This document shows positions 53,114 to 62,327 of a stretch of 64,000 bases of DNA, piece after piece. Origin of the DNA: SLNP01 sp964446435 (GTDB taxonomy: Bacteria; Bacteroidota; Bacteroidia; Bacteroidales; VadinHA17). Below the pieces are notes generated by a model. It searched no databases and was not told where the DNA came from. It saw only the letters and a program-made list of their open reading frames with translations. A program made the position numbers and the translations under genes. Location of the stretch: the NCBI GenBank assembly GCA_964446435.1, contig CAYUOS010000001.1:8099-72098 (forward strand), in the 5' to 3' direction. Position 1 is the first letter of the stretch, and every line of letters starts with the position of its first letter.

Positions 53114-55489
53114 ATGAGAATTAGAAGATTTAGTGCATTACTTGCTATTGCCATGTTTTGCATTTCGATAATTGATGCCCAGACCAGGCGTACCGACGCC
53201 AATATTTTCGGACATGTGGTGTCGGAGGGCTCTCACGTGCCATTCGCCAATGTATATATTAAGGGTACAACCATAGGTGTTTCGACCGATGAGACCGGTC
53301 ATTACAGAATGATCAATCTCCCTGTGGGAAGGCATGTTGTGGTTGCCCAATTCGTGGGTTACAAGCCGGCCGAACAGATCATTGTAATAGCACAAGGCCA
53401 GACAATAGAGGTTAACTTCGAACTTGAGTCAGACATGCTGGGCCTCGATGAAATAGTCGTGACTGCCGACAGGAATGACAAGAACAGGAAGGAGGCATCG
53501 TCAATAGTAAACACAATCACGCCCAGGATGTTTTCGTTCACACAGTCGGTAACCCTCAATGAAGGACTTGTCTTTTCTCCCGGGCTGAGGGTTGAGAACA
53601 ACTGCCAGAACTGCGGATTCAACCAGGTAAGGATGAACGGGCTTGAGGGACCCTATTCGCAGATACTGATTAACAGCAGACCTGTTTTCAGTGGTCTTGC
53701 CGGGGTATATGGCCTTGAACTGATTCCCTCAAACATGATTGAAAGAGTTGAGGTTATCAGGGGTGGAGGTTCAGCCCTCTATGGCAGCAATGCCATAGCC
53801 GGTACCATTAATATTATACTGAAGGACCCCATAAGGAATTCGTTTGAGATCAACAGTACCGGAGGACTGACCGGTCTGGGTATTGCTAGCAACGGAGGGC
53901 TGGCCCGCGATTACAACGTCGGGGTAAACAGCTCAGTTGTCTCAGCCGACAGTAAGACGGGCCTCTCAGTATTTGGATTCAGCAGGGGAAGGGATCCTTA
54001 TGATGCAAACGGAGACTCCTTTTCGGAGATCGCAATGATCGACAATACAACAGTAGGTGCCAGGGCATTTCACCGTTTCGGGAACAGGAGCAAGCTGGCT
54101 ATCGATCTGTTCAACATAAGGGAGGAGCGAAGGGGAGGCAACAAGTTCGACATGGTATATCATGAGGCTGATATTGCCGAGGCGGTCACTCACAATATTA
54201 ACAACGCCGCTGTGACCTACGACAGGTTTTTCAGGGACTTTGACAAGCTGTCTGTGTTCTTCTCGATGCAGGACGTGGCGAGGAAGTCCTACTACGGAGC
54301 CAATAAGTCGCTGAAGGATTATGGCAAGACAGATGGCTTTACCTGGGTGGGTGGAGCACAGTACAATCTCGATGCCGGTGAAAGAACCAGTATTGTATCA
54401 GGCCTGGAGTTAAGAAAAGAGAAGCTCACTGACACCAAGCTTGGTTATGCTGACTTTGAGAACGCTGTGATCGAAGATGGAGTGATTGTAAGCGTGCCCC
54501 ATACTGAAAATACGATTGTTGCATGCCAGACTTTTACAACAGGCGGATTCTTCTCACAGGTTGAGCAGGGAATAGGAAGGCTGCGGCTTTCAGGCGGATT
54601 ACGGTTCGATCTGTACGAGGTGAAATGCAACCTGACGGGAGAGAGAGAGCCGGGTGTGGTGCTTAGTCCGAGACTGAACCTCCTATATAATTTCTCAACA
54701 TCCCTTCAGGGAAGAGTCTCCTACTCACAAGGGTATCGTGCCCCGCAGGTGTTCGATGAGGATCTCCACATTCTGACCTCAGGCCTTAGGCAGGTAATAA
54801 TCAGAAACGATCCTGATCTTATAAGAGAGAAAAGCCATAGTTTCATGGGGTCGCTGGATTTCAACCGCAAGGTGGGTTCAGTTAACCTCAACCTGCTCGC
54901 AGAGGGCTTCTACACGAGGCTGCAGGATCCGTTTGCCAATGAGTTCGGAACTCCCGATGAGAATGGCACCGTAATATATATAAGGAGTAATGCTGCTGAA
55001 GGAGCGACGGTAAGCGGTGTTAACCTTGAAATGAACATGATTCCGGTTGCCGGTGTCACCATTTCTGCAGGTGCCACACTGCAACAGAGCAAATTTGACA
55101 CACCTGTTGAATTTGACGAGCGCAGATTTTTCAGGACACCCGACAGGTATGGATTCGCCACCATTAACTGGCAGCCCGCCAGGAAATTCGAAGCATCTCT
55201 GACAGGAACATACACCGGCCCAATGCTGGTTCCCTACTTTGGAATGCTGTCACCTGATCCTGAAGAAGGTATGCTTATCAGAAGTAACTCGTTCCTCGAT
55301 CTGGGTTTCAACATCAGGTATGATATCAGGCTCAACGGCAGCCGTGCCCAGCTGTTCGGCGGAATGAAGAATCTCTTTAACGCTTATCAGAAAGATTTCG
55401 ACACCGGACTGGACAGGGACCCTGGATTTATATATGGTCCGCTGGCACCACGCTCTGTTTACCTTGGTATCAGAATAGGAATCTTTTAG
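53114..55489 (+). CDS. TonB-dependent receptor with CPD domain and CxxC in the plug
   Basis: 791 residues. Signal peptide (AIAMFCISIIDAQ), CPD domain at about 30-105 (IFGHVVSEGSHVPFANVYI), plug at about 125-245 with ENNCQNCGFNQVRMNGLEG (Cys164 and Cys167) and IERVEVIRGGGSALYGSNA, then a barrel ending RSVYLGIRIGIF. The lay-out is that of siderophore, haem or metal receptors (BtuB/CirA-like) and not of SusC, and no SusD follows. The upstream His-rich protein points to a metal or metal complex as substrate, which the sequence does not prove. The bidirectional terminator at 55536 ends it. Confidence 0.92.
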   Translation: MRIRRFSALLAIAMFCISIIDAQTRRTDANIFGHVVSEGSHVPFANVYIKGTTIGVSTDETGHYRMINLPVGRHVVVAQFVGYKPAEQIIVIAQGQTIEVNFELESDMLGLDEIVVTADRNDKNRKEASSIVNTITPRMFSFTQSVTLNEGLVFSPGLRVENNCQNCGFNQVRMNGLEGPYSQILINSRPVFSGLAGVYGLELIPSNMIERVEVIRGGGSALYGSNAIAGTINIILKDPIRNSFEINSTGGLTGLGIASNGGLARDYNVGVNSSVVSADSKTGLSVFGFSRGRDPYDANGDSFSEIAMIDNTTVGARAFHRFGNRSKLAIDLFNIREERRGGNKFDMVYHEADIAEAVTHNINNAAVTYDRFFRDFDKLSVFFSMQDVARKSYYGANKSLKDYGKTDGFTWVGGAQYNLDAGERTSIVSGLELRKEKLTDTKLGYADFENAVIEDGVIVSVPHTENTIVACQTFTTGGFFSQVEQGIGRLRLSGGLRFDLYEVKCNLTGEREPGVVLSPRLNLLYNFSTSLQGRVSYSQGYRAPQVFDEDLHILTSGLRQVIIRNDPDLIREKSHSFMGSLDFNRKVGSVNLNLLAEGFYTRLQDPFANEFGTPDENGTVIYIRSNAAEGATVSGVNLEMNMIPVAGVTISAGATLQQSKFDTPVEFDERRFFRTPDRYGFATINWQPARKFEASLTGTYTGPMLVPYFGMLSPDPEEGMLIRSNSFLDLGFNIRYDIRLNGSRAQLFGGMKNLFNAYQKDFDTGLDRDPGFIYGPLAPRSVYLGIRIGIF

Positions 55490-55535
55490 CAAGGTTAGAA
55501 ACCCGATCGGCATTAAGAAAAACCGGTTGGTATAC

Positions 55536-55576
55536 AAAAGAAAAAGTTCCGGGAGAACCCCGGAACTTTTTCTTTT
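55536..55576. terminator. Bidirectional terminator
   Basis: AAAAGAAAAAGTTCCGGG pairs perfectly (18 pairs) with its complement ending at 55576 around a 5-base loop. The A-rich start and T-rich end let it serve both the receptor gene and the convergent cold-shock gene. Confidence 0.9.
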
Positions 55577-55603
55577 ACAGTAACACTATGTATCAGATAT
55601 CTT

Positions 55604-55795
55604 CTATATCAGTTTAACGTTTACTGCATTTAGGCCTTTTTTGCCTTCTGTGAGTTCGAATGTTACCTCGTCACCTTCGGAGATGCGGTCTTTCAGACCA
55701 GTAGAGTGTACAAAATACTCCTTGCCTGTTTCTTCTTCCTTAATGAAGCCGAAACCTTTTGACTCATTGAAAAATTTAACAATTCCTTTATTCAT
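55604..55795 (-). CDS. Cold-shock domain protein (CspA family)
   Basis: 63 residues, one cold-shock domain: GIVKFFNESKGFGFI holds RNP-1 (KGFGFI) and YFVHSTG holds RNP-2; the rest (GDEVTFELTEGKKGLNAVNV) is the standard ending. It binds single-stranded RNA and DNA as a chaperone. It has its own promoter box at 55820-55827 and shares the strong terminator at 55536. Whether it is cold-induced cannot be told; the leader is short. Confidence 0.95.
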   Translation of the reverse strand: MNKGIVKFFNESKGFGFIKEEETGKEYFVHSTGLKDRISEGDEVTFELTEGKKGLNAVNVKLI

Positions 55796-55819
55796 GATGT
55801 TGATTAATTATTACCCGGC

Positions 55820-55827
55820 AAAGGTAT
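55820..55827 (-). promoter_or_regulatory. -7 element of the cold-shock gene
   Basis: The minus strand reads TACCTTTG, an exact match, 24 bases before the ATG, with TTG 18 bases upstream (55846-55848). Confidence 0.6.
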
Positions 55828-55867
55828 TAAAAAAATCGAGAAAGCAATAGAACAGCGATAAAAGCTG

Positions 55868-57067
55868 TCAGATTGTCCTTCCGGGGTACTTCACAAGAGC
55901 CTGTGCCAATGACTCCATGGCGTTCTTAAGGTCTTCAATCTTAAGGACATAGGCTATGCGAACTTCGTTTTTTCCGCTACCCGGCGTTGAATAAAAACCC
56001 GAGGCCGGAGCCAGCATCACAGTCTGGTTCTTATGTTCAAACTCCTCAAGAAGCCACTGTGAGAACCTGTCAGCGTCATCAACCGGCAGTTTTACAACGG
56101 TGTAGAAGGCTCCCTTTGGCTTTGGGCAATAGACTCCCGGCATCTTGTTCAGTGCCTCCACCATATAGTCGCGCCGTGTTATATACTCATCATAGACGTT
56201 TTTGAAATATTCCGCAGGCGTGTCGAGAGATGCCTCTGCAACTATCTGTCCCAGTCCCGGAGGGCTGAGCCTCGCCTGTGCGAACTTCAGTGCTGTTGCC
56301 ACAACCTCGCAGTTCTTGCTTATCAGAACCCCGATCCTTACACCGCACTCACTGTATCTTTTTGATACTGAGTCTAGCAGTATCACATTTTGTTCGATAC
56401 CCTCAAGGTGCATAGCAGAGATATGCTTTTCTCCGTCATAGCAGAACTCGCGGTAAACCTCGTCTGAGAAGAGGAACAGGTCATGCTTCTTAACTATGTC
56501 GCGAATCTTGTAAAGCTCATCGCGCGAATAGAGGTAGCCGGTAGGGTTGTTCGGGTTGCAGATTATTATTCCCTTGGTTTTGGGGGTAATCTTCTTCTCT
56601 ATCTCTTCAATGGGAGGCAGGGCAAAATCCTCCTTTATGTATGATGTCACCGGTACCACGGTAACCCCGGCGGTGGTTGCAAATCCGTTGTAATTGGCAT
56701 AAAACGGCTCGGGTGTAATCACCTCATCACCAGGGTTAAGGCATGTCATTAGTGCAAAAAGCACAGCCTCGGAACCTCCGGCGGTGACTATCATGTTTGT
56801 ATGGTCGATATCGATGTTGATGCCCTGGTAGTACTGCGCAAGTTTCCTGCGGTAAGACTCATTACCGGCTGAGTGTGAATACTCCAGCACCTTCAGGCTG
56901 ATGTTCCTGAGCGCCTCCATCGCCACCTCCGGCGTTGGAATATCGGGCTGCCCGATATTGAGATGATAAACCTTGCGACCCTTTCTTTTTGCTTCTTCTG
57001 CATATGGAACCAGCTTTCTTATCGGGGAAGCCGGCATTGCTTTGCCCTTTTCTGATATTGATGGCAT
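55868..57067 (-). CDS. Pyridoxal-phosphate aminotransferase, class I/II
   Basis: 399 residues. Fold-type I aminotransferase: LNIGQPDIPTPE and the Gly-rich VTAGGSEAVLFAL near the N-terminus, NPNNPTGYLYSRDEL, SDEVYREFCYDG, and the cofactor lysine in LDSVSKRYSECGVRIG. Arg in EVRIAYVL binds the substrate carboxylate. The family includes aspartate and aromatic aminotransferases; the exact substrate is not clear. The ATG at 57067 (MPSISEKGKAM) is preferred; the upstream extension to 57115 is hydrophobic, and its first ten codons run into the -7 box at 57097. Confidence 0.92.
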   Translation of the reverse strand: MPSISEKGKAMPASPIRKLVPYAEEAKRKGRKVYHLNIGQPDIPTPEVAMEALRNISLKVLEYSHSAGNESYRRKLAQYYQGINIDIDHTNMIVTAGGSEAVLFALMTCLNPGDEVITPEPFYANYNGFATTAGVTVVPVTSYIKEDFALPPIEEIEKKITPKTKGIIICNPNNPTGYLYSRDELYKIRDIVKKHDLFLFSDEVYREFCYDGEKHISAMHLEGIEQNVILLDSVSKRYSECGVRIGVLISKNCEVVATALKFAQARLSPPGLGQIVAEASLDTPAEYFKNVYDEYITRRDYMVEALNKMPGVYCPKPKGAFYTVVKLPVDDADRFSQWLLEEFEHKNQTVMLAPASGFYSTPGSGKNEVRIAYVLKIEDLKNAMESLAQALVKYPGRTI

Positions 57068-57096
57068 GATTATCTGGTATTGGTTAATATATCCTA

Positions 57097-57104
57097 CAAA
57101 TTTA
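57097..57104 (-). promoter_or_regulatory. -7 element of the aminotransferase gene
   Basis: The minus strand reads TAAATTTG, exact, 29 bases before the chosen ATG. Confidence 0.55.
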
Positions 57105-57156
57105 AAAAAAATCAACCCGCCTGTCCATGACTTCAGTCAACATGGGTAAATATTTT

Positions 57157-57164
57157 TAATTTTG
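57157..57164 (+). promoter_or_regulatory. -7 element of the phosphodiester glycosidase-like gene
   Basis: TAATTTTG, exact, 20 bases before the ATG at 57185; no good -33 box. Confidence 0.5.
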
Positions 57165-57184
57165 ATGGTTAACAAACTACAAAT

Positions 57185-58039
57185 ATGCAACATACTTTAC
57201 GATTGAGGCTCATCATACTGACGCTTCTTATTGCGGGAACCGGGGCCACCATCTCAGGGCAGAGAGGTCACAACAGCAAAATTAAGTGGGAAAAGGAGAA
57301 GATCGCTCCCGGCCTGGTACTAAAAACAGCTCAGGTGATACCCGGCGACAGCCTGCCACAGAATCTGAATATCCTTTTAGTAAACACCCGCAAGCGTGAT
57401 ATCGCAATTGTATATAGTCCCGACAAAGGCAGGCGACTAACCGGGGTGCAGGCTGAGGAGGCAGGAGGCATTGCGGCAGTCAATGCAGGCTTCTTCAACC
57501 CTGCCGGAGGCTCGGTCACATACCTGCGCACCGGGGGAATTATTGCCGATGCCGACACCGCCGGGGCCTGGCCTAGGAATGTGAACCTTAACGGGGCATT
57601 GATGGTAAACAGAAGCGGTGAGGTCACGATAATGAAGAAGATGACCAACCAGTGGTATGACGACAATCGCCATCAGGTCGACGTACTGGTAACGGGACCG
57701 CTATTGGCAGAGGGAGGAATGATAAGCGAACTTCCTGCAACCTCGCTGGTAACGGCAAGGCACCCACGCACTGCAGTCGGAAAGGCAGGCCGGAAAAAGG
57801 TTATCCTTCTGACAGCAGACGGAAGGTCAGATCAGGCAGCCGGATTAACCCTACACCAGCTGGCCGGGCTGATGCTTTACCTGCGTTGCAGCGAGGCGCT
57901 CAACCTCGACGGTGGAGGTTCGTCCACCATGTGGATAAGAGGCAAGCCTTTTGGCGGAGTGGTCAATATGCCCAGTGACAACAAGCTGTTTGACCATGAG
58001 GGAGCGAGAGCAGTCTCCAGTATAGTGATCGTAAGGTGA
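57185..58039 (+). CDS. Exported phosphodiester glycosidase family protein (NAGPA/DUF2233)
   Basis: 284 residues. Signal peptide (ILTLLIAGTGATISG) and a single NAGPA-type domain: GIAAVNAGFFNPAGG, ARHPRTAVG and EALNLDGGGSSTMW are its hallmark blocks. Animal NAGPA removes GlcNAc from a phosphodiester; bacterial relatives act on sugar-phosphodiesters of polysaccharides or teichoic acids, mostly without known substrate. The protein should be periplasmic or secreted. It is a single gene with its own promoter; a 9-base tandem array follows its stop. Confidence 0.9.
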   Translation: MQHTLRLRLIILTLLIAGTGATISGQRGHNSKIKWEKEKIAPGLVLKTAQVIPGDSLPQNLNILLVNTRKRDIAIVYSPDKGRRLTGVQAEEAGGIAAVNAGFFNPAGGSVTYLRTGGIIADADTAGAWPRNVNLNGALMVNRSGEVTIMKKMTNQWYDDNRHQVDVLVTGPLLAEGGMISELPATSLVTARHPRTAVGKAGRKKVILLTADGRSDQAAGLTLHQLAGLMLYLRCSEALNLDGGGSSTMWIRGKPFGGVVNMPSDNKLFDHEGARAVSSIVIVR

Positions 58040-58060
58040 GTGATCGGAGAAAGCTAACGT

Positions 58061-58114
58061 TCACAGAGATCACAGAGATCACAGAGATCACAGTGTTTGC
58101 AGAGATCACAGGGC
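58061..58114. repeat. Six 9-base tandem repeats (TCACAGAGA type)
   Basis: Three exact TCACAGAGA units (58061-58087) followed by TCACAGTGT, TTGCAGAGA and TCACAGGGC, 21 bases after a stop codon. The units are direct and have no spacers. Confidence 0.9.
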
Positions 58115-58171
58115 TCATGGAATATCCCCGGTTCAGACGGGAAGAAATTCGTTACCTCTGATGTTTTTTTA

Positions 58172-58179
58172 TAGATTTG
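58172..58179 (+). promoter_or_regulatory. -7 element of the valS promoter
   Basis: TAGATTTG, exact, 30 bases before the valS ATG; the -33 region has TTCG at 58148-58151 with a 20-base spacer. Confidence 0.6.
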
Positions 58180-58209
58180 CACTCTGAATTGAGAATCACT
58201 GCTATTACT

Positions 58210-60837
58210 ATGAATATTCCCACAAAGTACGAACCGGCAGGAGCCGAGGCAAAATGGTACAAATACTGGCTTGAGAATGGTTTTTTCAGAAGTGTTCCCG
58301 ATGAGCGGGAGCCTTACACTATTGCGATACCCCCACCGAATGTGACGGGCGTGCTGCACATGGGCCACATGCTCAACAATACCATTCAGGATGTGCTGGT
58401 AAGGCGGGCTCGTATGACCGGGAAAAACGCCTGCTGGGTGCCGGGAACCGACCATGCATCGATTGCAACAGAGGCGAAAGTGGTAGCCAAGCTGCGGGAT
58501 GAAGGAATTGACAAGCGTGAAATAGGACGGGAAAAATTCATGGAGCATGCGTGGGAGTGGACTCACAAGCATGGCGGAATCATTCTCGAGCAGCTTAAGA
58601 GACTTGGTGCGTCATGTGACTGGGAAAGGACCCTCTTTACCATGGATGACGAGCGGTATGATTCGGTAATCAGGGTATTTATTGACCTCTACAATAAGGG
58701 TTTGATATACAGAGGCGTAAGGATGGTCAACTGGGATCCCCAGGCCAAGACTGCAGTATCAGACGAGGAGGTGAACTATACTGACGAAAATTCGAAGCTT
58801 TATTATGTAAAATACCGGATTGCCGGGACCGATGAGTTCATCTCTGTCGCCACCACAAGGCCGGAGACCATACTTGGTGACACTGCAGTATGCGCCAATC
58901 CCTCCGATGAACGTTACAGACACCTGAAGGGCAGAAAGGTGATAGTTCCGATGGTGAACCGCGAGGTTCCGTTCATCTTTGATGAGTATGTCGAGCAGGA
59001 GTTTGGCACAGGATGCCTGAAGATAACACCGGCACATGACATCAACGACTATGAAATAGGACTGAGGCATAACCTTCCTGTCATTGATGTTTTCAACGAA
59101 GACGGTACAATGAGCGAACAGGCTCAGCTGTTTGTCGGAAAGGACAGGTTCGAGGCTCGCGAGCTGGCTTATCGTGAACTTGAAATGAGTGGTTCCCTGG
59201 TACGGGTTGAGAATTACAAAAACAAGATAGGTCGTTCTGAGCGTACCAACGCGGTTATAGAACCGAGACTTTCGGTGCAGTGGTTTCTCAGAATGGAGGA
59301 GCTGTCAAAACCGGCGCTCGATGCAGTACTTAACGGCGATGTTACCATTTATCCGAAGAAGTTTGTAAATGTCTACCGCCACTGGATGGAGAATGTACGT
59401 GACTGGTGCATAAGCCGTCAGCTCTGGTGGGGACACAGGATACCGGCATGGTATTATGGAGATGGCAAATTTGTCGTGGCCGCCGATGCGCAAAGCGCCC
59501 TGGAACTTGCAAGGAATGAGAGCGGAGACAATTCACTCACTGAATCATCACTGAAGCAGGATGAGGATGTGCTTGACACCTGGTTCTCAAGCTGGCTGTG
59601 GCCCCTTACCTGTTTCAATGGTATCAGTGAACCGGGAAACAGGGAGATGAAGTACTATTATCCTACCAACGACCTTATAACTGCACCCGAGATACTCTTC
59701 TTCTGGGTTGCAAGAATGATAATTGCCGGATATGAGTATACCGGCGAGAAGCCCTTCAGCAACGTCTATCTTCACGGGCTGGTCAGGGACAAGATGCGTC
59801 GCAAGATGTCAAAATCGCTTGGCAATTCCCCTGAGCCGCTGAGACTTATTGATACTTATGGTGCTGATGGTGTAAGGGTAGGGATGCTTCTCTGCTCTCC
59901 CGCAGGTAATGACCTGCTTTATGATGATTCGCTTCCCGAGCAGGGCAGGAATTTCTGCAACAAGATATGGAATGCCTTCAGGCTTGTTAAGGGATGGGAG
60001 CGTGACGAAACACTTGCACAGCCTGAATGGTCGGCAGAAGCTATTGGCTGGATGAGGAATGTTACCGATGCAGCCCTTGAGGAACTTGATCAGCACTTCG
60101 GTAAATTCAGGATATCGGCAGCGCTGATGACCTGTTACAGGCTTTTCTGGGATCAGTTCTCATCATGGTATCTTGAGATAGTGAAGCCTTTGTCAGGCAA
60201 GAAGATTGACGCAACAACCCATGACGCAACGCTGGAGATATTCGACAGGCTGCTGCGGATGATGCATCCTTTTGTACCATTTCTTACAGAGGAGATATGG
60301 CAGCTGCTTGATGAAAGAAGACCCGGCGAAAGCATCATGATATCGACAATGCCCGTTGCAGGCAGGGTTAACCGGAAGATGCTGGCCGATTTTGAGATGG
60401 CCTGCCAGATAGTCAGTTCGGTGAGGATGGTAAGGAAGGAGAAGAACATACCCAACCGCGAGACTGCAGACCTTTATGTGGTTTCTTCTGCCGATGACTT
60501 TAAACGGTATTTCCCGACGGTTGTGAGTCGTCTTTGCAACATCGCGACCATTCATTACACAGACTCGAAGATTGCGGGGGCGGCTTCATTCATGGCCGGT
60601 ACACTCGAATTCTTTGTCCCTCTGAAGGTAGCCATCGATGTTGAAGCTGAAAGGGATAGACTTGCGAAGGAGATAGCTTATTATCAGGGCTTCCTTGATT
60701 CGGTCAACGGTAAACTGTCAAACAGCAACTTTGTTTCCAATGCCCCCGAAAAGGTGGTTGAAACCGAGAAGAAGAAGCGTGCCGACTCAGAGGCGAAGCT
60801 TGCAGCCCTGAAGAATCAGCTTGACGAGCTTGGCTGA
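58210..60837 (+). CDS. valS: Valine-tRNA ligase
   Basis: 875 residues, normal for the bacterial enzyme. Class I: the HIGH motif is HMGHML in PPPNVTGVLHMGHML, the KMSKS motif is KMSKSLGNSPEP. The editing (CP1) domain includes TTRPETILGDTAV. Anticodon-binding helices and the C-terminal coiled coil (DRLAKEIAYYQGFLDSVNG) are present. It charges tRNA(Val) and edits threonine. The ATG at 58210 (MNIPTKYEP) fits the family start; the frame is open 11 codons upstream but overlaps the -7 box. Confidence 0.98.
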   Translation: MNIPTKYEPAGAEAKWYKYWLENGFFRSVPDEREPYTIAIPPPNVTGVLHMGHMLNNTIQDVLVRRARMTGKNACWVPGTDHASIATEAKVVAKLRDEGIDKREIGREKFMEHAWEWTHKHGGIILEQLKRLGASCDWERTLFTMDDERYDSVIRVFIDLYNKGLIYRGVRMVNWDPQAKTAVSDEEVNYTDENSKLYYVKYRIAGTDEFISVATTRPETILGDTAVCANPSDERYRHLKGRKVIVPMVNREVPFIFDEYVEQEFGTGCLKITPAHDINDYEIGLRHNLPVIDVFNEDGTMSEQAQLFVGKDRFEARELAYRELEMSGSLVRVENYKNKIGRSERTNAVIEPRLSVQWFLRMEELSKPALDAVLNGDVTIYPKKFVNVYRHWMENVRDWCISRQLWWGHRIPAWYYGDGKFVVAADAQSALELARNESGDNSLTESSLKQDEDVLDTWFSSWLWPLTCFNGISEPGNREMKYYYPTNDLITAPEILFFWVARMIIAGYEYTGEKPFSNVYLHGLVRDKMRRKMSKSLGNSPEPLRLIDTYGADGVRVGMLLCSPAGNDLLYDDSLPEQGRNFCNKIWNAFRLVKGWERDETLAQPEWSAEAIGWMRNVTDAALEELDQHFGKFRISAALMTCYRLFWDQFSSWYLEIVKPLSGKKIDATTHDATLEIFDRLLRMMHPFVPFLTEEIWQLLDERRPGESIMISTMPVAGRVNRKMLADFEMACQIVSSVRMVRKEKNIPNRETADLYVVSSADDFKRYFPTVVSRLCNIATIHYTDSKIAGAASFMAGTLEFFVPLKVAIDVEAERDRLAKEIAYYQGFLDSVNGKLSNSNFVSNAPEKVVETEKKKRADSEAKLAALKNQLDELG

Positions 60838-60846
60838 GGAACAGCA

Positions 60847-62166
60847 TCAGGGCTCAGGCCGCTTTACATAATAATCCTGGTCAACCTTTATCAGTTCCCA
60901 ACTGTCATTGAGAATAAGTGTCCAGTCGTCACCTGAAGCATGATTTCTTGAGATTTTGATATTCCGTGCCGGAACCCTGAGCTCTTTCAGGTTATGTGAT
61001 ACCAGGCATCCCGACTGGTGTACGACCAGCTTGCCCCAGTTGTCAGACACTCTCAGGGACTTGTAGATGGTGCCAAGGGTGTCGAGGGTATTGGGGTCAT
61101 CGGGCTCGAATCCGAATGCCGGACTCTGAAGCTGGAAGTATACTACAGGCTTCTCGGTAAAGGCACTTAGCTCCTTATTCATAGCCTCCTTGATTCGCCT
61201 TTCACGTTCGGCCTCCTCTTCCCTTATGCTGTCGATGTCGTAGTTTATTGCGATACTACCTGCCACATCCCTGACAATATCAGGCAGGGTGATGTCATAC
61301 AGTCTGGCAGTGAGTTTTCCAAGGTCGGTGTTGTCAGCATCGATCGATGCCAGTGAAAAACCCTTGTCTTTGAGCAGGTATGCATAGAGGGCTCCGTGTA
61401 TGAACCCGAATGACTGACCGAATGACCGGTACCTGTAGTATTCATTGATTCCTGCCAGCAGCCTCTGCCTTTGTTCCTCAACCGAGCCGGTGCAGAGCCT
61501 GGTATATGTAAAGGTCGCCAGGCCCTCATAGTTTTCGAAGCGGAGCTCATCATTTACGTATGATGGGAATGCCTCATGCCTTGCACCCCTGAAGATAAGC
61601 GCGTCGCGGATGGCGAGGTCACGCATCTCTTCATCATCTGATGAGATGGCCTTGTGCAGGGCCTTCCATTCGAGTTTCAGCCACAGGCGGGCATTTTTTT
61701 CGTTCATATGCCTGTTGTTGAAAGAGCGGGGTGAAATGCCCTTTCTTTTCTGCATGGCGTGGGTAAAGGCATGAAAGGCATAGGCCTTGATCCGGTATTC
61801 GTCCTCTCTTGATGGTACCGGAACCATGGCAAAAGTTGTACTGCCGAAGTCAATGGCTACCACATCTATTATCTTCTCTTTAGGATAGAGACCTGTCCAG
61901 ACACCATCCTTAAGCTTGAGCAAACCCTCTGCATCAGGTGCCGAAGCAACTATCCTTCTTGACTCCCTCTCAACAAACATCACCGGAATACAAAGGTCAG
62001 TACCCCAGAGCTTTCCGCCATCGCGGTCACATATGGCTCGAATCTCACTGAAATAGTAGAGTGCTCTCTCCGGGGTCAGGTATGTAGCCGGTGGTTCGTT
62101 CCTGCATGAGCCTAAAAGGCAGATAATCAATATAACCGGCAGACTGTATCTCATTTTATAACTCAT
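60847..62166 (-). CDS. Lipoprotein with a degenerate zincin-like motif
   Basis: 439 residues. Lipoprotein signal (ICLLGSC, Cys21). After a beta region with GGKLWGTDLCIPVMFVERESR comes FHAFTHAMQ (132-140): two histidines spaced as in HExxH but with Ala in place of the catalytic Glu, and the downstream ENYEGLATFTYTRL (Glu214) is where the third zinc ligand of a gluzincin would sit. The fold therefore looks like a metallopeptidase whose active Glu has been lost. The C-terminal quarter is a separate domain (VVHQSGCLVSHNLKELRVPA). Function unknown; binding without cleavage is the simplest guess. It converges on valS with 9 bases between stops. ATGs at 62166 and 62154 are both possible. Confidence 0.75.
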   Translation of the reverse strand: MSYKMRYSLPVILIICLLGSCRNEPPATYLTPERALYYFSEIRAICDRDGGKLWGTDLCIPVMFVERESRRIVASAPDAEGLLKLKDGVWTGLYPKEKIIDVVAIDFGSTTFAMVPVPSREDEYRIKAYAFHAFTHAMQKRKGISPRSFNNRHMNEKNARLWLKLEWKALHKAISSDDEEMRDLAIRDALIFRGARHEAFPSYVNDELRFENYEGLATFTYTRLCTGSVEEQRQRLLAGINEYYRYRSFGQSFGFIHGALYAYLLKDKGFSLASIDADNTDLGKLTARLYDITLPDIVRDVAGSIAINYDIDSIREEEAERERRIKEAMNKELSAFTEKPVVYFQLQSPAFGFEPDDPNTLDTLGTIYKSLRVSDNWGKLVVHQSGCLVSHNLKELRVPARNIKISRNHASGDDWTLILNDSWELIKVDQDYYVKRPEP

Positions 62167-62176
62167 TTTGCAGAGC

Positions 62177-62184
62177 CAAAATTA
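62177..62184 (-). promoter_or_regulatory. -7 element of the zincin-like lipoprotein gene
   Basis: The minus strand reads TAATTTTG, exact, ending 10 bases before the ATG, with TTTG 22 bases upstream. The leader would be only about 5 bases. The rest of the gap to glnA is AT-rich and holds only the glnA promoter. Confidence 0.55.
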
Positions 62185-62269
62185 ATAAAAATGGAACAAT
62201 TTAAAACAAATTAACAATTAAGAGTGATAATAGCTGTTCAGATCAACATTCAAATCATGATAAAGGTAA

Positions 62270-62300
62270 TTTGGAATAGTGGGTTTAATTAATATTTTTG
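62270..62300 (+). promoter_or_regulatory. Promoter of the glutamine synthetase gene
   Basis: TTTG (62270-62273), 19-base spacer, TATTTTTG (62293-62300): a full consensus match, 27 bases before the ATG. Confidence 0.8.
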
Positions 62301-62327
62301 CTGTTTGCATTTTAATACACAAACAAT

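Noticed and set aside
58061..58114. Possible CRISPR array
   Set aside because: Units are 9 bases with no spacers and no cas genes nearby; it is a simple tandem repeat.
58054..58572. 172-codon minus-strand frame with a Cys-Asp-Leu repeat
   Set aside because: The repeat residues come from the 9-base tandem array and the rest is antisense to valS; no start context or family signal.
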